A DNA stretch of 64,000 nt from assembly GCF_932526225.1 (NCBI RefSeq), contig NC_064037.1, positions 10,584,203 through 10,648,202 on the forward strand, written 5' to 3'. The translations under genes and the position numbers were made by a program. A model generated the notes under the pieces. The model ran no database searches. It was not told the DNA's origin and worked only from the letters and a program-made list of their open reading frames with translations. Below, one piece after another: positions 23,101 through 31,884 of this stretch. The first letter of the stretch is position 1; every line of letters begins with the position of its first letter. The stretch comes from Nematostella vectensis (lineage: Eukaryota; Cnidaria; Anthozoa; Actiniaria; Edwardsiidae).

Positions 23101-26100
23101 GGGGGCACTGGGAGCATGGGCATATTGGGGGGGGGGGGGGGGCACTGGGAGCATGGGCATATTGGCCAGCCACACCAGCCACACCTGACTGATCACTGTT
23201 CGCTTTCATGCAGTCTAAACCTGAAATTTACATTTAAACAAAAGGATAATTCAGAAAACGTACAACTAAGTGAGCTCAAAAGATTGCGCTGGAATAACGA
23301 GATCAGTAGCGAGTCAAAGCTATTGTTCGAGTCCGAAGAAGTGCAAACAAATTTAAATGCGGCTTTAAATAATAATTGCGTAGACACATCAGTAGATCTT
23401 TTTACAGAAACGCTCTTTTCCGCATGCGAAAACGCAGGACTGCGCTACCAAAACAATGACATTAAAGAGAGCAGCGTTAACAAAATGTGGTTCGACAAGG
23501 AATGTAAAAATGAAAAAGAAAATTTACGCTCACTAGGCAAATTACTTTCAAAGCAGCCTGACCAACGCGAGCTAGGAGCCGTCTTGAAGGAAAAAAAGAA
23601 GTCTTTTAAAAAACTCTGTAGGCGGAAAAAGTATACGCATTATAATAGTATAGTAAACAGTATCGATTTCAGAAACTCTAAAAACACTTGGAAACAAATA
23701 AATAGGATTTTCAACAGCAATACACATAAACAATCACATCAAATTAGACCCGAAGAAGCTGCTGTTTTTCATCAGCACTTCGAACAATTAAACGCGACAA
23801 TAGAATCACAAAATACAATGGAAGAAGTAGAAAAAACGCGAATAAACAATAGGCAAGGGCCATTGGATCACGAATTCACGGAACTCGAAATAACTAACGC
23901 CATAAAAAGTCTAAAAACGGGTAAAGCACCCGGCGCTGATAATATTTTAAACGAAGTATTAAAGTGCGGCGAAGAAACTCTGAAAAAGCCATTACAAATT
24001 TTGTTTAATAAAATTTTGAATAGTGGGGAATACCCATCTAGCTGGAGTTATGGTCTGATAGTACCGATCCTGAAAAAAGGAGATCCAAGTAAACCGGAAA
24101 ATTTTAGAGGTATTACCTTACTCTCGTCACTAGGGAAAGTTTTCACATCCATAATGAACAACAGATTGTACAATTACCTTGTCGAAAGAAAAATAATCAA
24201 ACCTGAGCAGGGAGGATTCAGAAAAGAGCATGGAACAGTGGATAGTATTTTCATCCTAAAATCTTTGATTGACAAATACGTTAAAGCAAAGCCAAAAAAG
24301 AAACAAAACTTCCTATTTACGTGTTATGTTGATTTCAGTAAAGCTTTCGACAGAGTACCAAGACACAAACTTTTTGATAAGCTAGAGCGTTCAGGCGTAA
24401 CAGGGCGATTTCTTGAAGTTTTGAAATCAATTTACACAAATGATAAGTCCTCAGTCAAAATTAGAAATCTGTTAACGCCAGCCTTTAGGTGTTACAACGG
24501 AGTGAAACAGGGATGTATGATTTCCCCGACACTATTTAATTTTTATCTCAGCAGCTTGTCCGAGGAACTAAATACAGTAAGAAATTGCAACGATGTCGAA
24601 CTCAATTCACGACCTATTAGTTGTTTACTTTATGCCGACGATTTGGGGCTACAAAAATATTTAGACAAACTAAGCGAATTTTGTGATGAAGCAAAACTCA
24701 CTGTTAATCTAGAAAAAACTAAGATAATGATATTTAATAACTCTGGGAAAACAATGAACAACTATCTCTTTAAATACAGAAACAGTAAAGTTGACATTGT
24801 CAAGTCATATAAATACCTTGGGGTGCATTTTAGCACCTTTGGGAACTTCAGCCTAGCAAAGCAAGAAATAAAGAAGGTCGGACTAAAAGCTTTGTATAAG
24901 CTTCGAAAAGAAATGGGAAACCACTTTAGAGACAAAATAACTCTAACACTTAGGCTCTTTGATACCCTTGTAACCCCAATTCTATTATATAGTAGCGAGG
25001 TGTGGGGAACAGACTGCAATGACAAACTAGAAAAAGACCCCATAGAATCTGTACACACAAGGTTTATACGTTGGCTGCTAGGCGTCAACAGGTACTGCAG
25101 TTCTAATGCATGTAGATCCGAGGTCGGTAGATTTCCAATGCGTTTAAAAGCCAAATGTAGAGCAATAAAATATTGGCAAAAAATGATAAATTCTGACCAC
25201 AGTAAACTTGCTGTGTTGGCTTTCCTAGATTCTTTAGAAAATAACAGCAAGGTAACTTGGGTGCACAAACTGAAAAACATTTTAGATCGAGCAGGCTTGG
25301 GCTATATATGGCTTGATGCCCCAAACACGTCTATAAAGTTAATAAAGATGCGCTTTGAAGATATCGAGCGACAGGTGTGGCTAAGTGAGATTCACAATGA
25401 TAGTAGAAGAGACCCACGCCAAAAGAATAAATTGCGAACTTTCAGGACCTTCAAGGTGGTCTACGAACTTGAAAAATATCTTACCCAAATTAATAATGTA
25501 CAACACAGAATTGCCGTCACAAAATTAAGACTAAGCAATCATAATTTGGCCATCGAAACAGGTAGACATGCCAAACCATATGTGCCCCCAAATGAGAGGA
25601 GGTGCACGATTTGCAAAAATGGAATAGAAAACGAAGAACACTTTCTTGTAAAATGCCCTACATACAACGCGATTAGAAAGGCATACTATAGTGTTATCAA
25701 AGACAAAACTAATATCAACTTAAATGCAATGACATCTGAAAGAGCTTTCCTTTTTATTATTACCATGGATCAAAGAAACGAGATCATTAACAGGGAAACT
25801 GCAAAATATATTTTTGACTGCACAAGAAAAAGATTTGAATGCCTAAAAGAATAAATGCACACCACGGATAATGACAACCTCCTTTTTATCTTAACTATTT
25901 GGAAAAACACCTGATATATAATCATGTATAAGGGTACCAAATAAAATATATTAATTGATTGATTGATTGATTGATTGATTGATATTGGGGGGGGGGGTGC
26001 TGGGAGCATGGGCATATTGGGGGGGGGGGGGCACTGGGAGCATGGGCATATTGGGGGGGCACTGGGAGCAGGGGCATATTGGGGGGGGGGGGCACTGGGA

Positions 26101-27672
26101 GCATGGGCATATTGGGGGGCACTGGGAGCAGGGGCATATTGGGGGGGGCACTGGGAGCATGGGCATATTGGGGGGGCACTGGGAGCATAGGCATATTAGG
26201 GGGGGGGCACTGGGAGCATGGGCATATTGGGGGGGGGGGCACTGGGAGCATGGGCATATTGGGGGGGGGGCACTGGGAGCAGGGGCATATTGGGGGGGGG
26301 GGCACTGGGAGCATGGGCATATTGGGGGGGCACTGGGAGCATAGGCATATTAGGGGGGGGGGCACTGGGAGCATGGGCATATTGGGGGGGGGGCACTGGG
26401 AGCATGGGCATATTGGGGGGGGGGCACTGGGAGCAGGGGCATATTGGGGGGGGGGCACTGGGAGCATGGGCATATTAGGGGGGGGGGGGCACTGGGAGCA
26501 TGGGCATATTAGGGGGGGGCACTGGGAGCATGGGCATATTAGGGGGGGGCACTGGGAGCATGGGCATATTAGGGGGGGCACTGGGAGCATGGGCATATTA
26601 GGGGGGGGGGGGCATGTCCCCCAACATTTTAAAAAATTATAAGGAAATGACCAAAAGGGGCATGGCTGTATCCCCATATTTTCTTAATGTTTCTGTATTG
26701 TGCCTCCCAATAATTTAAGGCCTGCTAAGGCCCTGCATTGCCACCTTTGGTAATGTTAGTTCTTGGCAATGCTGATGATAGTCTATAAAAATACCTGTTC
26801 CTGTGAGGGCTCTTGAGGTCTCCCTAGCTGTTGACCTGTCCCGTTTGGCTTGATTGTTCTTGACAAAAGGGGCTGTGCAGGAGATTTTTTGGGGGGACTC
26901 CATTGTTTCCAAGAAAATGACTTGCTTTCTTGTGGTCGTTTGACACTAAACCACATAATGAAAACAAATATAAAATATTGGTGGTGTGCGCGTGCCTTTC
27001 TGCGCAATACATAGAAAATCAATAAATTTGAATACTCACCTTGGTAATGGGGGAGGCAAGGTCTTCAAATTCGGATTGCTGATTTTGTTTGTGTTATTTC
27101 TCCCGTTTGGCCCACTCTGATTCCCTCTACCGAAGGTGTTGTTAGGAAATGACTTCCTGTCCATAATTGACTGGTTTCTTTTCCCGAGTCCCGAACTGAA
27201 CGAAAACCCTCGCCTTGATCCGTCCTGGTTCACGTTTTTGTTGAAAGAGCTTGGTTGTCCTTGGTTTCGTCCAAAACTTCCAGGGCTTTTAAAGCTGTTG
27301 TTATTACCTGGACCAAAACCTGTATAGCTATTTACTGTAGGGTTTGTACCAAGAAAGGAGACCTCTTCTCCATCGTTGTTCGTGTTGTTGTTGTTATTGC
27401 CGAAGTAGGTGCTTGTCATGTCTTCTGTGGGGTTTGCGTACAAGGCTTGCTTTATTCGCCGTCTTTTGTTTGTGAAAATTGGAATTATTGAACGATTCCC
27501 ATTAACTGCAAGTGACAAATCGTATCAAACAACAACAATAACATTCTTGAGAGAATAGTAACAAAAATGTTACAAAATTCATGTAGCTCAAATATAGTTC
27601 AAAGTTTCATTTGTTTCAATAAAATATTTTCTATCTAATTTTACCTCCGGTATTTGGTCGTTTATTGTTCAT
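20133..27672 (-). CDS. SPATA22: SPATA22 homologue, meiotic recombination factor
   Basis: In vertebrates SPATA22 partners with MEIOB and RPA on single-stranded DNA at meiotic breaks. Eight coding exons: 27672-27645, 27505-27040, 26945-26795, 22858-22720, 22483-22402, 20824-20806, 20734-20694 and 20283-20133. They sum to 1077 nt, 358 aa (human 363), with GT-AG junctions in consistent phase. The N-terminus has the conserved IIPIFTNKRRR/NPTED patch near residues 15-35, followed by an Asn/Gly/Ser-rich linker. From residue 216 the conserved C-terminal OB-like region includes TMLFEVFGILDSAV, KNFVLKDNTGSIR, CTFWEMDRMLPRLIRG and HRCVGF. The sixth exon is a 19-nt microexon. Intron 3 carries a minisatellite and a LINE. 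Divergent from the gene at 28106. Identity is strong by C-terminal similarity recalled for the family; expression is untested. Confidence 0.88.
20461..20497. other. short perfect-stem hairpin in SPATA22 intron 7
   Basis: TGAAGCATGGGGAAA and TTTCTCCATGCTTCA are complementary over about 15 bp with one G-T type mismatch, separated by a very short loop. The loop and stem are shorter than a normal miRNA precursor. No function is claimed. Confidence 0.5.
21350..21562 (+). repeat. interspersed repeat, copy 1 (SPATA22 intron 5)
   Basis: About 213 bp beginning TTAAAGTCCATATAACCTTT and ending near TTTGTGACGTAGATTGAGAT. A second copy in inverse orientation lies at 47548-47761 in SLF1 intron 1. The copies share several blocks including AATAACTCAAATCTG, GAGGTATTTTGGTCA and GGCCCGGGTCCA. 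No coding capacity or clear terminal repeats; probably a SINE-like or MITE-like family. Confidence 0.8.
22978..23165. repeat. G-rich ~30-bp minisatellite, left part (SPATA22 intron 3)
   Basis: Units of about 29-36 bp consist of GCATATT, a run of 9-17 G, then CACTGGGAGCATGGG. Length variation is mostly in the G run. Three or more G tracts per unit give strong G-quadruplex potential on the plus strand (template strand of SPATA22). The array resumes at 25984 with the same unit, so a LINE has split one original array. Confidence 0.93.
23166..25854 (+). pseudogene. LINE ORF2 remnant: endonuclease end, reverse transcriptase, C-terminal zinc motif
   Basis: The open frame enters from the minisatellite without a stop, making a 946-aa chimeric frame from 23014. 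The element portion begins at LTDHCSLSC, the terminal D-H dyad of an AP-type endonuclease, so most of the endonuclease is missing. The reverse transcriptase has TGKAPGADNI, PILKKGDPSKPENFRGITLL, YVDFSKAFDRVPRHKL, GVKQGCMISPTLFNFYLS and the catalytic YADD at 24631-24642. Directly after YADD about nine residues normally found in the family (a VLLS-type strand and turn) are missing, in frame, which should disable the enzyme. A C-x2-C-x8-H-x4-C motif (CTICKNGIENEEHFLVKC) lies near the C-terminus. CR1/L2-like; exact clade uncertain. Confidence 0.88.
23166..25983 (+). mobile_element. 5'-truncated LINE inserted in the G-rich minisatellite
   Basis: About 2.8 kb of non-repeat DNA interrupts the minisatellite. 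It encodes most of a LINE ORF2, has a short 3' UTR and ends in a TTGA microsatellite tail (about 25955-25981). The minisatellite resumes as ATATTGGGG. The left junction is GCATATTGG, so ATTGG or slightly more may be a target duplication; the flank is itself repetitive and this cannot be proved. Insertion is antisense to SPATA22. Confidence 0.92.
25984..26612. repeat. G-rich ~30-bp minisatellite, right part
   Basis: About 21 further units of the same repeat. Variants are GCAGGGGC for GCATGGGC and ATTAGGGG for ATTGGGG. Long Gly- or Pro-rich frames across the array, in several registers on both strands, are products of the repeat and its G runs and are not genes. Confidence 0.93.
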
Positions 27673-28105
27673 TGCCGTACAGTATTTTGCTCTCAATTTT
27701 CACGCCTGGAACACTAAAACTTTATGCATCCGACTTTAATTAAATTACATTTGTTGTTGTTGTTAAAATATTCCCGCCTTTTCCCAAAACTAACTCGCGC
27801 GCACCGCTTGTCTACAAACACCGTAAATGTTGGTCTTCCTGTGGTTTCACCGTTTTGCGCGTTTTCGGCGCCCTACTTTAATTGTTTGATAACAAAAAGA
27901 GTAACTTTTTACGGGGGCGCTTATTGCTCTAGCGAGCAAGAGTAAAACTGTTCAGTCATTCGGATTCCATCCGTCATTAACTTGGGCTCCCTGTACGGGA
28001 TTCCTGTGTTACTCTTTTTGGCGCGAAAAAGAAATTTGAAGAAGCGAGTGAACTTTACAAAAAAAGAAACGTCTATTTCGAATCGTCTTTCTTTCAGTTA
28101 ATTTA
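27673..28105. promoter_or_regulatory. bidirectional promoter region SPATA22 / 573-aa gene
   Basis: 433 bp separate the divergent start codons of SPATA22 (27672) and the plus-strand gene at 28106. The interval holds both 5' UTRs and must carry both promoters. I see no TATA box or unusual motif that can be assigned with confidence. Confidence 0.6.
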
Positions 28106-30279
28106 ATGGCTTTTCTTGGTGTGAGCTCAGGCACTTATGATTTACCTTGCTCATGCAAGACGAAAACCGAATTGAGCGCCCTGAACGAATTGCTGGGAAC
28201 GGATGAAAAGATCGAAAAAAAGAGTCATGCATGGAGCGAAAAGACACTGCCAGAGGCAGCCAAACAAGATGAAGGTTTATGGGCAGTGTACGGACTTCTC
28301 AGTTTTGAAGACCGGAATACGAGGAGCCAGAGTGGAAAACAAGTGTTGTTAACTGCATGGCAAGTTTGCGACTCGAGTCGAGACCACGAAGGAGGCTATT
28401 TGATGAATTACGACGAAAGCAAAAGATCGCCTAGTAAAAGAGACGCAAAATTAGGTAGCTCCAGAAGTCGCTCTAGCTCCGCAAGAGAGCCGAAAAACTT
28501 GGAGACGTTTACTAGGCGTTGCGACTTTGTTAAAGAAAATATCAAACCACAAACAAATCAAGAATGCGAGAGACAAGAAGACGGCCGCATCTCAAGGCTG
28601 GGAAGATCAGCTTCGCCTCACAAAGCCATGAAGTTCCACCATTTCAAACGCATCACAGAGCATATGCGATATTACCGAGAAACTATCACAGCCTCTGCCA
28701 CGAGAAGGCATGTTCAGATCCAAGTGCAAAAATCAAAAAAGGCAGTTAAACCTCCCCAGGCCCACAGCAAGGCGGAAAATATGACATTCTGCAAGTTTTG
28801 TGTTTCTACTACATCCAATATGAACGACAAAGAAGACCAAAAGAATGGATTTGGAATTCTTAGAGTTAGCCCTTGTCTGGCATCCCCAAAGACTCCATCC
28901 AAGAACACTAAAGATAAGTTATCACAAAAAGAAGCAAATAAATTAAGAGAGGAGATAAAAAGCGATTCTTTCAACAGTTCTGCCAGTAGAAAAACGCTTG
29001 ACATCCCAAAAAAGGAAACCGTCCTCTTGAGAAGGTCAGAAAAATGTAGGTTTTCTATCTCTTCAGTTGCCAAGAATTACTCTGAGGGAAAAGCTTCCCC
29101 TTGCACCATGCTTGATTATGAAAAAAAGCTGATCTTATCACCCAGTTGCCGTGATTTTGTTAAAAGGTCGGTACCCGATGAGGAAAAGAAAACTAGCGAG
29201 ATACGACCGGTGAAAAAAGTGGAGTTACAAGTTTGCAGGCCCCCAATGCTCTCAGTTGGCAACGGAAATGGAAAGGGTCGTGGCTATGGTGCCTGTTACT
29301 CAAGAAGGGTAAATAAGGATTTTTTTTATTACTGGTATATTATATACAAAGTAGCAGTCTTTAAAGTCTTCGTCATCTGAAACGCAGTTCCATCAAGGGT
29401 TCTAAATATCTGGGTTTTTTTTTTTAGTGCATCCGCACGGGGGGTCTCCCTTGCAGCCGATCGTGTCAGAGTCACGCAACGCTGCCTTGGAGTGGTAGCT
29501 GGAAACCTGCATCAAGCACTCACATCTTTACCATGCTCAAAAATATTCCTTCATCTATGAAACGCATATACATTTCTTCATTTACAGAGTCAGCCTGTGT
29601 ACAAACAGAGTACCAAGGCCGTCCCAGCCAAGACTATACCACTTAAACTACCAAATGACAACGTCACAAATGTAAGAGCAAACTTTTATAGATAAGTTGT
29701 CTGTCTGTCTGCTGTTTCTCTCATATGTCTCTCTCGTCTGTGTCTTTGTCGTTGATTATAGAGGTATTTATTGACCGACGATCGGCTATCTATTTCAGTG
29801 GGGTTAATTGCAAAATTTGTATTTTATTTTTTATAAACTTTCAGTCAAAGACGCTTCCCGAGAAAGAGTTCCTCCACATTACAACACCGAAAATGATTGC
29901 CAGTAATCCAGGAAGCAATAAAGACAGCACAACAAAGCTAACAGAGGAATCTGAAAATCCCCAAGACAGACGCAATGCCCCTCTACAAGTAGCGTGCTAC
30001 ACCCTGGCTCAAGCTACCGACACTAGCAGTATCCCACGGAGTAGGCTTCTAGGTCCCGCCCAACCAACCCACCAGACGGTAGCATCTAACACCTCAAGCT
30101 TCCAGGCTTGTATTACCCCTTCCGGCTACGCAAAAAGCAGTGTGAGTGCTCAGCTACGAAAAGACAAGCCTGCCCACACCACGAGGCGATCAACGAGAGA
30201 GGCATATCGCCTAGAGCCAGCCCCGACTCAGAAAATACCATCAAAAGCTTCTATTTCAAACATCGTGCCTTTTATGTGA
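28106..30279 (+). CDS. uncharacterised Ser/Lys-rich protein, 573 aa
   Basis: Not recognised. Three coding exons (28106-29308, 29588-29671 and 29845-30279) join with GT-AG sites, all in phase 0, giving 573 aa. The start codon is the first ATG of a long frame and follows a plausible 5' UTR. The N-terminus is acidic/basic mixed with a Cys pair (CSCK). A serine/arginine patch (SSRSRSSSAREP) lies near residue 115-125. A basic, possibly helical segment (FKRITEHMRYYRETITASATR) lies near residue 175-195. The remainder is low-complexity, rich in Ser, Lys, Pro and Thr, and predicted by eye to be disordered. No signal peptide or membrane segment is apparent. It is head-to-head with the meiotic gene SPATA22, so co-expression in germ cells is possible but only an inference. 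AATAAA follows at 30339. Confidence 0.7.
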
Positions 30280-30338
30280 TACCCTTGAAGTGGCTCGTTA
30301 TGGCATGATGGTGAATCTCCCTATTTTAGCGCTTCACT

Positions 30339-30344
30339 AATAAA
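30339..30344 (+). terminator. polyadenylation signal AATAAA
   Basis: AATAAA 59 nt after the stop codon of the 573-aa protein gene, in the correct orientation. Confidence 0.6.
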
Positions 30345-30968
30345 TCCGGGAGAGACCGGGTATCAATAACTTTTTTAAATGTTATTCTATTTTAACCCGA
30401 TTTAAAAAGTTTTGACAACGTTAAGATATATAAGTGTATAACTTTTCAGCACTTTTTTGCACTCTACTTTTTGCAGCATGTAATTTTTTCCAGACATTTT
30501 AACAGGTGTTTTTTAACGTTTAGTCAAAACCGTACTGCATGTGCTCCGTAAACTTTATGACTTGTATTCAGAAAGAAAAAACTGTGACTGAAAAAACTGT
30601 TACTGTGACTATCTTTAGTCAGTTAAGAAGGTCTCTGAAAATAAACTAAGATTCCTCGGTACCAGACCCCTAAAACGACAACGATTTCTTCATATGCCCC
30701 CTATTTTCAGACATTTGGCTTAAAAATAACAAAAATTATAAGGGAATTTACGGAAGAACAATCACCCCCCCTTTCTTGAAACTTTTGCTTCGGCCCCCCC
30801 TTTTTAAACTTCTGGATCCGCCTCTGATTCTGTCATAGAAACTATGCAGTAAGGATTTACCTTATAGCTTAAACACATTTGAAGCCTTGAAGATATGCGA
30901 TTGGCCCAAGTCTCAACATCGCTGGCCACAGGACGTTCGAGGCTCTGGAACCAGGGTACCTTTTATCA
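30345..30968. other. intergenic, with a hAT-like repeat fragment
   Basis: Mostly AT-rich unique DNA. At about 30762-30830 a C-rich fragment ends in TTCTGGATCCGCCTCTG, resembling the terminus of CAGGGGCGGATCCAG-type hAT MITEs. A related fragment (CCCCCTTTCTTGAACCTCTTGC) is at about 18465-18535 within SUPT4H1 intron 2. No gene seen. Confidence 0.5.
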
Positions 30969-31233
30969 CAGGGGCGGATACAGGGGGGGGGGGGTGGATA
31001 TCCACCCCCCTTTTTAAGTAAAAAGTCACTTTGTTTGAAAATAAATGTCTGAGGGACGGGAGGTACTGTCCAATTTCCTTCGCCTGCTTGACTTTGCTGA
31101 CGCGACAAATCCAATTCAGGGTGAAGTATTGTAAGATCTATGTAGTGACCTGCCAAGAACCACTGGATCAGTAATAAGCCGTCAATGTAGCCATTATCCA
31201 CCCCCCATTTTGAAATCCTGGATCCGCCCCCTG
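30969..31233. mobile_element. hAT-like MITE, copy A
   Basis: Starts CAGGGGCGGATACAGG and ends CCTGGATCCGCCCCCTG, an inverted repeat of about 16 bp. The interior has a G run, GTGGATATCCAC and no coding capacity. It is followed by AATCAAGATATATAAAAG and then by a near-identical copy B. Confidence 0.75.
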
Positions 31234-31256
31234 AATCAAGATATATAAAAGAAGTA

Positions 31257-31546
31257 CACTGGGGCGGATACAGGGGGGTGGATATCCACCCCCCTTTTTG
31301 AGTAAAAAAGGGTTTGAAAAAAATGTCTGAGGGACGGGAGGTACTGTCCAATTTCCTTCGCCTGCTTGACTTTGCTGACGCGACAAATCCAATTCAGCGT
31401 GAAGCATTGTATTAAGATCTATTTGGTGACCTTCCAAGAACCACTGGATCAGTTATAAGCCGTCTATCCGGCCATTATCTGATTATCCACTCCCCATTTT
31501 GAAATCCTGGATCCGCCCCCTGAATCAAGATATATAAAAGAAGTAC
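31257..31546. repeat. tandem duplication of the MITE plus its flank, copy B
   Basis: Copy B (31261-31522) is followed by the same AATCAAGATATATAAAAG flank as copy A, offset about 290 bp. Shared flanking sequence shows this is a segmental tandem duplication of element plus flank, not two independent insertions. The copies differ by small indels (for example CACTTTGTTTG missing in B). Confidence 0.8.
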
Positions 31547-31884
31547 TTTCCATTGAATTGGCTGTTGCTTCATGTAACCTATGCCCAAGTGAGTCATGAC
31601 GTTTAGTTAAACCTATCTTTTACTGATGGTGATAACTAAAAAAAACAAAAAGTTTACAACCGTGTATTCCGCGGTGTCGCGCGGGCTCAAAGCATATCGT
31701 GGTAGGTAGACGGTGCATTATGGGTAAAGTAGTTTACTTCTACGTTTCTCGGGCGCCACAAAATGGTGGAAGATCGGTGTGATCATAGAAGTACCGGATT
31801 TATGGGCCTAATCCAAGCTATTAGAACACCCTAAATACGCAGAATGGTAAAATAGCACAAACAAATTGTCGTAAAGGGACGAAA
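31547..31884 (+). promoter_or_regulatory. upstream region of SFSWAP
   Basis: Unique sequence between the MITE duplication and the SFSWAP start; expected to contain promoter and 5' UTR. It includes GC-rich patches (CGCGGTGTCGCGCGGG at about 31670-31685), consistent with a CpG-type promoter. No specific site can be assigned. Confidence 0.4.

Noticed and set aside
23014-25854. 946-aa host gene encoding a reverse transcriptase
   Set aside because: The N-terminal part is minisatellite, the rest a 5'-truncated LINE with a deletion at the active site.
22878-26677. Pro/Cys- or Gly/His-rich proteins across the G-run array
   Set aside because: Low-complexity frames from a minisatellite located in a SPATA22 intron, open in many registers at once.
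28564-29073. Alternative frames inside the 573-aa gene (61 aa plus, 119 aa minus)
   Set aside because: Shadows of the long exon 1 frame.
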